A DNA stretch of 64,000 nt from an uncultured Eubacteriales bacterium (lineage in GTDB: Bacteria; Bacillota; Clostridia; Oscillospirales; Acutalibacteraceae): contig CAKSOL010000002.1 of the NCBI GenBank assembly GCA_934477125.1, forward strand, positions 247,997 to 311,996, read 5' to 3'. The position numbers and the translations under genes are program-made. The stretch's first letter is position 1, and each line of letters starts with the position of its first letter. The notes under the pieces are model-generated. The model was not told the DNA's origin. It saw nothing but the letters and a program-made list of their open reading frames with translations, and searched no databases. Below are positions 43,471 to 52,412 of this stretch, piece by piece.

Positions 43471-44390
43471 GGGGGCTCCTGTTGCTTGATAAGCCCGAGG
43501 GGATAACCTCATACGGCGCCGTAGCGAGGATAAAGAGAATAAGCGGTGAAAAGCGCGTCGGTCATACCGGAACTCTTGACCCGCTGGCTACCGGCGTTTT
43601 GCCGGTCTTTCTCGGTCGCGCAACGGCGCTTTGCTCATATCTTCTTGACGCCGATAAGCGTTATATAGCCCGCGCCCGTCTCGGAATAGAAACAGATTCC
43701 TGCGATATAACCGGAAATATAATTTCCGAAAATGAAATAAATGCTTCTCCGGATCAGCTTGAAACCGTTATTAACAGCTTTAGGGGAGAAATTTCCCAGC
43801 AGCCGCCGATGTACAGCGCACTGAAAAAGGACGGCATTCGGCTTTATGAGCTTGCAAGAAGGGGAGAGGAAACGGATATTCCTTTCCGCAGCGTTACGGT
43901 TCATTCAATAAAGATTATTTCTCCGCTTGACAGTAACGGTGAGTTTGAATTTGAAGCTTATGTTTCAAAAGGCACCTATATTCGCTCGCTTGTGAGAGAT
44001 ATAGGAAAAAAGTGCGGCTGCGGAGCGGTCCTGACCGCTCTGCGCAGAACCGAAACCGCAGGATTTAAAGCGGAAAGCTGTGTAGCGATAGATAATTTAA
44101 ATCCGGAGAATTTAAGCGATTTCCTGTTAAGCGAAGAAACAGCCGTCGGGCATTTGCTGGCGGTCTATGTTACGGAGCGTCAGGCTTTGCGCTTTATAAA
44201 CGGTGGGGAGCTTTCGTTTGACCGCCTTTCTCTGAAAAATACTGCCGACGGCGCGTTATTCAGAGTGAAGTTTAACGGTATGCTGCTCGGCATAGGAATA
44301 TGCAACGCAGAAAAACATCAGCTTGCGGTTAAATGCGTTTTAATAACGCCTGGTGAATTTGCCGCCGAAAAGGAAATGAGTGGCTTATGA
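43467..44390 (+). CDS. truB: tRNA pseudouridine-55 synthase TruB
   Basis: 307 aa. GHTGTLDPLATGVLP contains the catalytic aspartate; KRYIARARLGIETDSCD and TYIRSLVRDIGKKCGC follow. It converts U55 to pseudouridine in the T loop of tRNA. Start overlaps nrnA's stop by 4 nt and ribF starts 4 nt before its own stop. Confidence 0.96.
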   Translation: MRGLLLLDKPEGITSYGAVARIKRISGEKRVGHTGTLDPLATGVLPVFLGRATALCSYLLDADKRYIARARLGIETDSCDITGNIISENEINASPDQLETVINSFRGEISQQPPMYSALKKDGIRLYELARRGEETDIPFRSVTVHSIKIISPLDSNGEFEFEAYVSKGTYIRSLVRDIGKKCGCGAVLTALRRTETAGFKAESCVAIDNLNPENLSDFLLSEETAVGHLLAVYVTERQALRFINGGELSFDRLSLKNTADGALFRVKFNGMLLGIGICNAEKHQLAVKCVLITPGEFAAEKEMSGL

Positions 44391-45235
44391 AAACCGAAAA
44401 TGCCTTGGTTCTCGGAACCTTTGACGGTCTGCATCCGGGACACAGAGCGGTAATAGAAAGCGCTGAGCCATATCGGATTGTCGCCGTAACCTTCAGAATT
44501 CCGCCGAAATTCTATTTCGGAGATAACTCCGGTCTTGTTATGCTGCCGGAGGACAAGCTGCGAGCGCTGAAATTGCTCGGTGCGGATGAAATAAAGGTAC
44601 TCGATTTTGAGAAAGTCAGAAATATTTCGCCTGAGGAGTTTTTAAAGCAGCTGGTTGAAGAATTTTCTCCGGCGCGTATTTGCTGCGGCTATGATTACCG
44701 TTTCGGCATAAACGCTTCCGGAGATACCGGGCTGCTGTCGGCGTTTTGCAGGGAACAAAATATTGAATTTGTTTGCAGCAGCTGTGTTAGCTGCGACGGG
44801 GTTCCGATTAGCTCTACTCTTTTGCGAGGTATGCTTGTTGACGGTGATATAGAAAAGGCAAATAGTTATATTTACGGCGGATTTGGGTTTACCGGGGCGG
44901 TTCTTCACGGCGATGCCCGCGGACGGACAATCGGCTTTCCTACTCTTAATCAGAAATATCCTGAGCTGCTTGCACCCCTAAAGCCGGGCGTATATTCGGC
45001 AGAGGTTGAAACAGAAAACGGGATATACCGCGGTATATCAAATATAGGTATCAGACCGACGTTCCAAACAAAGTCGGTCTTTGCCGAAACCCATTTGCTC
45101 GGCTTTTCGGATGATGTATACGGTAAAATAATCACATTGAAGCCTAAAAAGTTTTTGAGGCCTGAAAAAAAGTTCAATTCTGTTGAGGAACTGAAAAAAG
45201 CAATTTCCGATGATATTTCCGCATTGGGTGAATGA
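44387..45235 (+). CDS. ribF: Bifunctional riboflavin kinase / FAD synthetase
   Basis: 282 aa. N-terminal FMN adenylyltransferase domain with GTFDGLHPGHRAVI and SSTLLRGMLVDGDIEKAN; C-terminal flavokinase with GRTIGFPTLN and GISNIGIRPTF. It makes FMN then FAD from riboflavin. Last gene of the rimP operon. An AT-rich TTATAT hairpin follows and may act as a weak terminator. Confidence 0.95.
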   Translation: MKTENALVLGTFDGLHPGHRAVIESAEPYRIVAVTFRIPPKFYFGDNSGLVMLPEDKLRALKLLGADEIKVLDFEKVRNISPEEFLKQLVEEFSPARICCGYDYRFGINASGDTGLLSAFCREQNIEFVCSSCVSCDGVPISSTLLRGMLVDGDIEKANSYIYGGFGFTGAVLHGDARGRTIGFPTLNQKYPELLAPLKPGVYSAEVETENGIYRGISNIGIRPTFQTKSVFAETHLLGFSDDVYGKIITLKPKKFLRPEKKFNSVEELKKAISDDISALGE

Positions 45236-45273
45236 AAAAATTTATATTGCCGATAATATAAGCGGTTTGCGGG

Positions 45274-45302
45274 TTGACTTTTTATTGTATTACGCGTAAA
45301 AT
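45274..45302 (+). promoter_or_regulatory. Promoter of the 243-aa lipoprotein gene
   Basis: TTGACT, 17-nt spacer, TAAAAT, between ribF and the lipoprotein gene. Confidence 0.75.
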
Positions 45303-45328
45303 AGATATAGGATATGGGGGTATGCTAT

Positions 45329-46057
45329 GTGAAAAAATCATTTTTTCGTTTTATCTGCATTTCGGCGCTGTCTCTGATAATCAGCCTTTCCTTCGGCGCG
45401 TGCAGTCCTATTGATAAGGATTACGGCACAAGCTCAAAACCGGAGAAAACCGCGTCTAAGCAGATTGAGCTGCCCGCTATAAAGTCCGACGATACCGTTA
45501 TGCCGCTTTATTTCGATATAAGCCTTTATGACGAGGAGGACTATTCTCAGATATACCTCGGAAAGAAATATAAATATAAAATGACTTACGGCGGAAGTGA
45601 AATTATTTTACCGTCAACCTATACAGCAATGCAAAAAAAAGGCTGGGAACTGCTTGACTCCGAAACCTACAGCGGCTCGTCCATTATTAAGGCGGGGGAG
45701 ACGTTTGAAACGCAGCTGGTCAACGAATACGGGAAACAGCTGACTGCTTGCTTTTATAACGACGGTCATTCTTCGGTAAAGCTTTCAAAATGCCCCATAG
45801 TCAGGTTTTCGGTTAAAGAAAATTCTGCGCTTTCCGAGTCGGTTTACGATCAGTTCTGGGTCAACGGTGTCAATAATTTTTCGGCTATAACCGATGTTGC
45901 CGAAATGCTCGGCTCGCCGTCGCATTTCGAGGCTAAGGAGTCGGGCGAGTACCGATTGGATTACTTCCTTACGAAAGAGGACAGGAGAAGCCGGATTTCA
46001 GTTTATATAAACGTCAATGACGATTGTGTTACAGCAATAGAGGTTTCAAGATATTGA
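45329..46057 (+). CDS. Hypothetical lipoprotein, 243 aa
   Basis: Lipoprotein signal with hydrophobic core and lipobox FGACS (cysteine about residue 22), then a Ser/Lys/Glu-rich linker and about 200 residues of unrecognised beta-rich domain. The GTG start at 45329 follows GGGGG with good spacing. Monocistronic between a clear promoter and a strong terminator. Function unknown. Confidence 0.75.
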   Translation: MKKSFFRFICISALSLIISLSFGACSPIDKDYGTSSKPEKTASKQIELPAIKSDDTVMPLYFDISLYDEEDYSQIYLGKKYKYKMTYGGSEIILPSTYTAMQKKGWELLDSETYSGSSIIKAGETFETQLVNEYGKQLTACFYNDGHSSVKLSKCPIVRFSVKENSALSESVYDQFWVNGVNNFSAITDVAEMLGSPSHFEAKESGEYRLDYFLTKEDRRSRISVYINVNDDCVTAIEVSRY

Positions 46058-46066
46058 TATAATTAT

Positions 46067-46107
46067 AACGTGCTGCGGGCTGCTATATTGGCAGCCCGCA
46101 GCACGTT
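46067..46107. terminator. Strong bidirectional terminator
   Basis: Perfect 17-bp stem (46067-46083 with 46091-46107; AACGTGCTGCGGGCTGC and complement) with a 7-nt loop between convergent genes. Confidence 0.85.
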
Positions 46108-46111
46108 TATG

Positions 46112-46357
46112 CTATTGCTTGTCAATCATATTTAAATCTTCCTGAGCGTCCTTGATAATGCAGCGAAGAACAGCAAGGGCAATCAAAACAGAAATAAATA
46201 AAAACAGCACAATAATAAAGAATAAATGCTCGTATTCAATATTCAAATCCAAAGGAAATATGCGGAAAGACCAAATCAGAAGAACAAATCCTAAAATAAC
46301 TGCCGTAATTCTGAAAGCTGTTTGCAGCGCCCGACAGCGTGAAAAATATTTTATCAT
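46112..46357 (-). CDS. Small two-helix membrane protein, 81 aa
   Basis: 81 aa with a basic start (MIKYFSRCRAL) and two membrane helices (about 14-34 and 44-64), ending in a charged tail. It lies 24 nt downstream of the Nif3-like gene on the same strand and is likely cotranscribed with it. Not recognised. Confidence 0.6.
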   Translation of the reverse strand: MIKYFSRCRALQTAFRITAVILGFVLLIWSFRIFPLDLNIEYEHLFFIIVLFLFISVLIALAVLRCIIKDAQEDLNMIDKQ

Positions 46358-46381
46358 CGCCTTGCCTTCTTTCGTATGTGA

Positions 46382-47131
46382 TTACAGCGACCAGCGTATG
46401 CGCTCTGAGTGAAAGGCGGAAACCGGTAAATCCGGAAAATGCTCCTTAATCTGTGCGGCGAGAGGCTCAACAACCGCATCCTCGCCGAAAAAGTGACCTA
46501 TGTCAAACAGAGAAACTCCCGCATTTTCGGCATCTACGAACTGACTGTGCTTAACATCTCCGGTAACAAGAGCGTCAAATCCGGCGGAAATGGCTTCTAA
46601 AATATATTCTCCACCACTTCCCGGACAAATCAGGATATTTTCTATATTCTTTTTGCCGGAAACGTATCGGACCGGCGCTCCGAAAGCTTTTTTCAGCCGT
46701 CCGGCGAGACTGTCGGGCGAAACCGGGGTCACAGCTGCTTTTCGCAATTCAAAGCCATCGCCGGCAATATATCTTTTAACATTATCAAATCCTGCGGCAT
46801 TACAAATGCAGTCCGCAACACCGTTTTCTCCGATATCAAGGTTCGTGTGCATTGAAATTACCGATATATCGGATTTTATCAGGCTATATACAACACTCTC
46901 CGCGGTAACCTGCTTTAGCGGTGTAAAGATTACCGGATGATGGCTTATTATTAAATTGCAATTTCTCTTTTTTGCCGCTGAAATTGCATCAAAGTCGCAG
47001 TCAAGCGTAACAAGCGCACCCACGGTCTCCGCCTGCCTGTCTCCGACAAGAAATCCGGGGTTATCGAAATCGCAGGCAGAAGCAACCGGGTATTTATCGT
47101 CTAAAAATTTGAAAATATCTTCGTTTGTCAT
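46382..47131 (-). CDS. Nif3/YqfO-like dinuclear metal-binding protein
   Basis: 249 aa. ISHHPVIFTPL and SMHTNLDIGENGVAD give the His/Asp dimetal ligands of the Nif3 family; GSGGEYILEAISAGFDALVTGDVKHSQFV and SLFDIGHFFGED follow. Forms hexameric barrels; often annotated as a GTP cyclohydrolase type 1-like protein, role uncertain. Located 4 nt after glnS. Confidence 0.92.
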   Translation of the reverse strand: MTNEDIFKFLDDKYPVASACDFDNPGFLVGDRQAETVGALVTLDCDFDAISAAKKRNCNLIISHHPVIFTPLKQVTAESVVYSLIKSDISVISMHTNLDIGENGVADCICNAAGFDNVKRYIAGDGFELRKAAVTPVSPDSLAGRLKKAFGAPVRYVSGKKNIENILICPGSGGEYILEAISAGFDALVTGDVKHSQFVDAENAGVSLFDIGHFFGEDAVVEPLAAQIKEHFPDLPVSAFHSERIRWSL

Positions 47132-47135
47132 AGGC

Positions 47136-48833
47136 TTACTTTTTCGGGAAAGAGTCCTTCAGAGCTACCGTGCGGTTGAAAACCGGACGCTCCGCAGTAC
47201 TGTCGGTGTCTATGCAGAAATAGCCCTGTCTCATAAACTGGAAGGTTGTTCCGGCTACCTCTTTCAGCATTTCCTCGCCGACCTTGCAATTTGTAAGAAC
47301 TTCAAGCGAATGAGGATTGAGATTATCCGCAAAGCTTGAAACGCCGGTTTCATCGCTCGGATTTTCGGCATTAAAAAGTCTTTCGTATAGCCGAACCTCC
47401 GCATCTATGCAATGCGCGGCGCTTATCCAATGCAGAGTTCCCTTAACCTTTCTGCCGTCCGGAGTCTCTCCGCCGCGGCTTTCCGGGTCATACGTGCAGT
47501 GAACGGCGGTTATATTTCCGTTTTCATCGGTTTCGTGAGACGCATAACGGATATAGTAGGCGCCTTTTAAGCGAACCTCTTTTGCAGGGCAAAGCCTGAA
47601 ATATTTTCCGGGAGGGTCAAGCATAAAGTCGTCCTGCTCAATAAAAATTTCGCGGGTAAAAGGAACAGTTCTGCTGCCCATTTCAGGACGGTTGGGATTT
47701 ACCTCAACCGTTATATCCTCGCATTTATCCTCAGGGTAATTATCGATAATAACCTTCAGCGGACGAAGTACCGCCATTGTACGTGCGGCGTCGCGGTTTA
47801 AAACATCGCGGACGCAGGACTCAAGCAGGGCGTAGTCTATAACGCTGTATGCCTTTGAAACACCTATTTTGTCAACAAACGCTCTGACAGCCTCCGCAGG
47901 ATATCCGCGCCTGCGCATTCCGCAGACGGTTGCCATTCGCGGATCGTCCCAGCCTGAAACAAGACCGTCGTTTACAAGCTTTAAGCATTTGCGCTTGCTG
48001 GTAAGAGTATAATTAACGTTCATCCGCGCAAATTCAATCTGCCTGGGCGGATTTTTAATGTCGGCAGCCTGCAAAACCCAATCGTAAAGCGGACGGTGAT
48101 TTTCAAATTCAAGTGAACACAATGAATGAGTAACACCCTCGCGCGCATCGCTCAGCGGATGAGCGAAATCATACATCGGATATACGCACCACTTGTCTCC
48201 GGTGCGATGATGATGCGCCTTTAAGATGCGGTAGATTATCGGGTCGCGCATATTAAGGTTAGGGGAGGACATATCGATTTTTGCGCGCAAAACCATATTT
48301 CCCTCGTCAAATTCACCGGCAGTCATACGTTCAAAAAGACTGCGGCTTTCTTCTGCGGGGCGGTTTCTGAACCGGCTTTCAATGCCCGGCTCGGTAAGTG
48401 TTCCGCGCTCAGCGCGTATGGTATCGGCATCAGACTCGTCAACATATGCAAGCCCCTTGTCGATAAGCCTGAAAGCACATTCGTGAATAAAGTCAAAATA
48501 ATCGGAGGCGTAAAAAACATTTTCCCAATGATATCCGAGCCACTTTATATCTTCCATAATCGCGTCTACATACTCAACGTCCTCCTTTGTCGGGTTGGTA
48601 TCGTCGAGCCGAAGATTGCAGCTGCCGCCGTAGCGTTCGGCTGTGCCGAAATCAATACATATGGCTTTAGCGTGCCCTATATGCAGATATCCGTTAGGCT
48701 CCGGCGGGAAACGCGTCTGAATGTGACTGTAAACGCCCTCTTTAATATCTTCGTCGATAAAATCCCATATAAAATTAGACGGCGAGCTTTCTTCGGAAAC
48801 GGCTTCCGGAGTATTTTTATTTTCAAGTTCCAT
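47136..48833 (-). CDS. glnS: Glutaminyl-tRNA synthetase
   Basis: 565-aa class I synthetase with RFPPEPNGYLHIGHAKAI (HIGH at about 53-56) and TSKRK, the KMSKS equivalent, and a C-terminal two-barrel anticodon-binding domain. It charges tRNA-Gln directly. GlnRS is sporadic in Clostridia, where many species use mischarging plus GatCAB, so transfer is a reasonable thought but not shown here. It is 18 nt downstream of gltX. Confidence 0.95.
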   Translation of the reverse strand: MELENKNTPEAVSEESSPSNFIWDFIDEDIKEGVYSHIQTRFPPEPNGYLHIGHAKAICIDFGTAERYGGSCNLRLDDTNPTKEDVEYVDAIMEDIKWLGYHWENVFYASDYFDFIHECAFRLIDKGLAYVDESDADTIRAERGTLTEPGIESRFRNRPAEESRSLFERMTAGEFDEGNMVLRAKIDMSSPNLNMRDPIIYRILKAHHHRTGDKWCVYPMYDFAHPLSDAREGVTHSLCSLEFENHRPLYDWVLQAADIKNPPRQIEFARMNVNYTLTSKRKCLKLVNDGLVSGWDDPRMATVCGMRRRGYPAEAVRAFVDKIGVSKAYSVIDYALLESCVRDVLNRDAARTMAVLRPLKVIIDNYPEDKCEDITVEVNPNRPEMGSRTVPFTREIFIEQDDFMLDPPGKYFRLCPAKEVRLKGAYYIRYASHETDENGNITAVHCTYDPESRGGETPDGRKVKGTLHWISAAHCIDAEVRLYERLFNAENPSDETGVSSFADNLNPHSLEVLTNCKVGEEMLKEVAGTTFQFMRQGYFCIDTDSTAERPVFNRTVALKDSFPKK

Positions 48834-48851
48834 ATTAAAAACCTCTGTATT

Positions 48852-50507
48852 TCAGGATAATTTTGATATTGCCTTGTTAATTCTTGCAAGACAGCGTTCT
48901 TTTCCGAGTACCTGCATTATGCTGCAAAGATCCGGGGTGTTTCTTCTTCCGGTAACGGCAATTCGCAAAACGGTACTCAGATCCCCGGCACTTCCGCGGT
49001 ATTTTTCCGGATTTTGGCGGTATTCCTTGGTTTCAGCAGCAAATCCGAGTGCCGGGCATAGCGATTTAATGCGGTCAAACCACTGCTGTCGGTCATCCTG
49101 CTCGTTATAAACCTCTTTATATGATTTTAAAAATGCAGCTGCATCATCGCGCGATACATTTTCCGGCATATCAAAGCATGGCTCATAAAGCGAATCATAG
49201 AAATAAGCGAGATAGCTTTTTGCCTCATTCCATTTTGCAATATCCTTTCTCGGCTTCGGAACATCTCGGTCTATTGAAAGAGCGGCACGGGTATATTCCG
49301 GATTTGCAGAAAGTATTTCATAAAATTCCGGGTCAAACTCTGCGGCATAGGCTGACAGCTTGTTATAAACCATTTCGCTGTTCATTAAGGCAATGCAAAG
49401 CTTGCTGACGTCATTCAGCTTGTTTTCGTCGAATAACGCGCCGGATACACTCATTTTCTTCAGGTTGAATTTGAATTTGCGATAATCCTCTCCGGGGTTG
49501 GCTCTCCGCCAATCCTCAAATTCAGAGGATGCAACCGTCATTAAATATTCTATAACGCTTTGCGGGTCATATCCCTGCTCCGCAAAGAAATGAACTGCTG
49601 CCTCCGGGTCTTTTCTTTTGGAAATTTTCCGTTTTGCCCCGTTGTCAAGCTTCATAATAGGGGAGATGTGACCGTATTTCGGCGGCCGGAAGCCTAACAG
49701 CTTGAACAACTGAATATGCTTAGGAACCGAGGATATCCATTCATCGCCGCGTAAAACGTGCGTTGTGCGCATAAGGTGGTCGTCAATCGCGTGTGCAAAA
49801 TGATATGTCGGAATACCGTCCGATTTCAGCAGAACAAAATCCTCGTCATTTTCCGGCATTTCTATTTTTCCTTTTATTGCGTCCTCAAAGGTTATCCGGT
49901 TTTCCTCATTCCCCGGGGAACGCAGACGAACAACAAAGGGATGACCGCTGTCAATCAGTTTTTCGGCTTCATCCGGAGTAATATCGCGGTATTTAGCCCA
50001 TTTGCCGTAATAGCCGGTACGCAGCTTTTGCGTCTCCTGCTCGCTGCGTATGGCGTCAAGCTCCTCAGAAGTACAAAAACAGGGATATGCCAATCCCTCG
50101 CTTATGAGCTTTTTTGCATAGGTCTGGTATATTTCGGCACGCGCGCTCTGCCTGTACGGTCCATAGCTGCCGATTTCCTCCGTTCCGCTTATAAATCCCT
50201 CGTCGATTTCAATGCCGAATCGGTTGAGTCCGTTTATAATATCCTCAATTCCGCCCTCTATTTCACGCTTTTTGTCGGTATCCTCAATTCTTGTGAAGAA
50301 AACCCCGTCCGTCGAGGTTGCGGTTATGCGGTTTACCAGCGCGGCAAACAATGTTCCGAGATGCAGATATCCGGTAGGACTCGGCGCTATGCGCGTAACG
50401 CGTGCGCCCTCCTTTAAATTGCGCGGAGGATACAGATTTTCGTAGTAATCAGGCGTTTTATCAATATTCGGGAGCAGAAGCTGCGCCATTCTTTCGTTAT
50501 CATTCAT
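48852..50507 (-). CDS. gltX: Glutamyl-tRNA synthetase
   Basis: 551 aa. APSPTGYLHLGTLFAAL gives the HIGH-like motif and KISKRKDPEAAV the KMSKS-like motif. The C-terminal helical anticodon-binding domain is present. It sits between nrdR and glnS. No T-box is visible upstream; the gap to nrdR is 23 nt. Confidence 0.94.
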   Translation of the reverse strand: MNDNERMAQLLLPNIDKTPDYYENLYPPRNLKEGARVTRIAPSPTGYLHLGTLFAALVNRITATSTDGVFFTRIEDTDKKREIEGGIEDIINGLNRFGIEIDEGFISGTEEIGSYGPYRQSARAEIYQTYAKKLISEGLAYPCFCTSEELDAIRSEQETQKLRTGYYGKWAKYRDITPDEAEKLIDSGHPFVVRLRSPGNEENRITFEDAIKGKIEMPENDEDFVLLKSDGIPTYHFAHAIDDHLMRTTHVLRGDEWISSVPKHIQLFKLLGFRPPKYGHISPIMKLDNGAKRKISKRKDPEAAVHFFAEQGYDPQSVIEYLMTVASSEFEDWRRANPGEDYRKFKFNLKKMSVSGALFDENKLNDVSKLCIALMNSEMVYNKLSAYAAEFDPEFYEILSANPEYTRAALSIDRDVPKPRKDIAKWNEAKSYLAYFYDSLYEPCFDMPENVSRDDAAAFLKSYKEVYNEQDDRQQWFDRIKSLCPALGFAAETKEYRQNPEKYRGSAGDLSTVLRIAVTGRRNTPDLCSIMQVLGKERCLARINKAISKLS

Positions 50508-50530
50508 ATTTTTTCACTCCGGTGAATAAT

Positions 50531-50983
50531 TTATTTTTTGAGCAGCTTTGTAAGCTCGTCCATAAACGTATTTATGTCCTTGAACTGGCGGTATACCGAT
50601 GCAAAGCGAACATACGCGACTTCGTCAAGGTCTTTAAGCTTTTCCATAACAAGCTCTCCGATTTTTTCGCTGCTTACCTCGCGGTCAAGAGAATTTTGTA
50701 TAATAATTTCTATTTCGTCAATCATCCGTTCAAGCGAATCTAAGGAAACCGGACGTTTTTCGCAGGCTCTCAGTAAACCGTTCAGTAATTTTTCCCGGTT
50801 AAAGGTTTCGCGGGATTTGTCCTTTTTAATAACAACAATCGGCAGCGACTCAATCATTTCATAGGTTGTGAAACGCTTTGTACATTTAAGACATTCGCGG
50901 CGGCGGCGAATACGTTCGCCCTCATCGGTAGGACGGGAATCTATAACCTTGCTTTCTTCATAGCCGCAGTAGGGACATCTCAT
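50531..50983 (-). CDS. nrdR: Transcriptional repressor NrdR
   Basis: 150 aa. Zinc ribbon CPYCG...CLKC at the N-terminus, then an ATP-cone domain with VIKKDKSRETFNREKLL. NrdR represses ribonucleotide reductase genes in response to (d)ATP. The ATG at 50983 with AGGAAGG upstream is right; the open frame continues to 51256 but runs across tRNA-Ser on the other strand. Leads the nrdR-gltX-glnS-nif3 operon. Confidence 0.95.
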   Translation of the reverse strand: MRCPYCGYEESKVIDSRPTDEGERIRRRRECLKCTKRFTTYEMIESLPIVVIKKDKSRETFNREKLLNGLLRACEKRPVSLDSLERMIDEIEIIIQNSLDREVSSEKIGELVMEKLKDLDEVAYVRFASVYRQFKDINTFMDELTKLLKK

Positions 50984-51158
50984 ATTATTTACCTTCCTGT
51001 TTCCCGCAGCGTTTATCATCGCCGCGTTTTTTACTATATCAAGTGTATTTTCAAATATTTTACCACAATTTAACGCCGAATACAAGATAATTATGCGCGG
51101 ATTATGCGGTTTAAAGGTAAAAACTTTAATTTTTCTCTTAAAAAAAGTCAAACAGGTG

Positions 51159-51187
51159 TTGACATCTGCCGAAAGATATGATAAAAT
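51159..51187 (+). promoter_or_regulatory. Promoter of tRNA-Ser(UGA)
   Basis: TTGACA, 17-nt spacer, TAAAAT, ending 15 nt before the tRNA. Confidence 0.85.
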
Positions 51188-51202
51188 AGCAAAGTCGCAA
51201 AC

Positions 51203-51289
51203 GGAGAGGTGTCCGAGCGGTTTAAGGAGCTGGTCTTGAAAACCAGTGACTCGCAAGAGCCAAGGGTTCGAATCCCTTCCTCTCCGCCA
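51203..51289 (+). tRNA. tRNA-Ser (UGA)
   Basis: Class II tRNA with acceptor GGAGAGG/CCTCTCC, discriminator G, encoded CCA, T arm GGGTTCGAATCCC, variable arm and anticodon loop CTTGAAA (anticodon TGA). Confidence 0.97.
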
Positions 51290-51344
51290 TTAACTTTTTG
51301 ATGTGGGCGGCAAGCAATATAAACGGATAAAACGTTCGGCACTC

Positions 51345-51434
51345 GGAGTAGTACTCAAGTGGTGACGAGGCGCCCCTGCTAAGGGCGTAGGTCGGGCAAC
51401 CGGCGCGAGAGTTCAAATCTCTCCTACTCCGCCA
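51345..51434 (+). tRNA. tRNA-Ser (GCU)
   Basis: Acceptor GGAGTAG/CTACTCC, encoded CCA, long variable arm, anticodon loop CTGCTAA (anticodon GCT) on stem CGCCC/GGGCG. Confidence 0.97.
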
Positions 51435-51509
51435 ATACGTCGCGGGCTTTTTATTGTTCGCGACGTATTTTCACTCTTTCATCAGGTTTTGCCGTTTAAT
51501 TAAAAATGC

Positions 51510-51538
51510 TTGACTTTTTTGAATAGCTTTTATATAAT
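51510..51538 (+). promoter_or_regulatory. Promoter of tRNA-Ser(GGA)
   Basis: TTGACT, 17-nt spacer, TATAAT, 37 nt before the tRNA. Confidence 0.8.
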
Positions 51539-51574
51539 AGATAAGCTATGTCAAACAGTTAAATATTGGTATAC

Positions 51575-51667
51575 GGAGATGTCGCCTAGTCCGGTCGAGG
51601 GCGCACGATTGGAAATCGTGTAACTGCTACAAACAGTTCGAGAGTTCGAATCTCTCCATCTCCGCCA
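51575..51667 (+). tRNA. tRNA-Ser (GGA)
   Basis: Acceptor GGAGATG/CATCTCC, encoded CCA, long variable arm, anticodon loop TTGGAAA (anticodon GGA). Confidence 0.97.
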
Positions 51668-51794
51668 AATGTCCGCCGTGATTTTGATAGAATTACGGCG
51701 GACGTTTTTATATAATTTTCACCTTTAACTTTATTCAACTATATCGTAAATATGTTCAAATAATAAAGTTTATGATATACTAAGGAAATAAGCT

Positions 51795-52229
51795 GTGTTT
51801 ATAAAAAAGGAAAATTCGAGATATGCGGACAAGAATCCGGATGAATTGCCGGGTGTAAGGAAAAAATCATTTATTCTTCCCTTTGCAGGCGGAAAAATAT
51901 GGTTTGAGCATTTGGACGGGATATATCAATATACCGAGCTTGCCATCCAAAAGCTGCGTACTTATACTGCGCTGTTCCGCCGCCCGTCCTCAACGGAATA
52001 TATCGCATTTGTCCTTGATGAAACAATTATTACGGAAGAGTTGATTTCAGAAATAGCAGATGCACTTACCAAGCCCGGCAAACAGTTTATGCGTGCAGCC
52101 TTTGTAGGGACAGACGGACTTACTCGTAAAAAACTGAAAAAGCTGTTATACGGACATGGCTTTGCATTTAAGTTTTTTGATGGTATTGAACCGGCAAAGG
52201 AATGGCTCTTGGATGAGCGGAGTATTTGA
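51795..52229 (+). CDS. Hypothetical protein, 144 aa
   Basis: 144-aa soluble protein. It starts with GTG preceded by AAGGA. An alternating beta/alpha pattern (EYIAFVLDETIITEELISEIADAL, then FMRAAFVGTDGLTRKKLKKLL) suggests a small Rossmann- or STAS-like fold; no family is recognised. It stands alone between the tRNA-Ser cluster and a terminator. Confidence 0.6.
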   Translation: MFIKKENSRYADKNPDELPGVRKKSFILPFAGGKIWFEHLDGIYQYTELAIQKLRTYTALFRRPSSTEYIAFVLDETIITEELISEIADALTKPGKQFMRAAFVGTDGLTRKKLKKLLYGHGFAFKFFDGIEPAKEWLLDERSI

Positions 52230-52274
52230 ATAAGGAAATGCAGCAAATAATTTAAAAAATTATATTTTTGCAAA

Positions 52275-52310
52275 AGAGAAACCCGCTTCAAGCGGGCTTC
52301 TCTTTTTATA
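52275..52310 (+). terminator. Terminator after the 144-aa gene
   Basis: Hairpin with CCCGCTT and AAGCGGG as inner stem, extended by AGAGAA/TTCTCT, followed by TTTTT. Confidence 0.8.
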
Positions 52311-52353
52311 TGATTTTAAGCGGAAAACAATAAAATAATCCGCTTTTTTGATA

Positions 52354-52377
52354 AAATGGCACACGAAATGGCACACG
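52354..52377. repeat. Tandem 12-bp repeat, possible integration scar
   Basis: AAATGGCACACG twice in tandem. It resembles the paired arm-type repeats at the end of the integrase gene of the 26-kb element (AAATGGTGTAG on the minus strand) in form and base run. The surrounding 52230-52412 has no gene. Confidence 0.45.
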
Positions 52378-52412
52378 AAATTAAAAGGCTTTGCAAAGTC
52401 ATAACGGATAAA

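Noticed and set aside
50984..51256. N-terminal extension of NrdR
   Set aside because: It crosses tRNA-Ser on the opposite strand; the zinc ribbon begins at the ATG at 50983, which has a good ribosome site.
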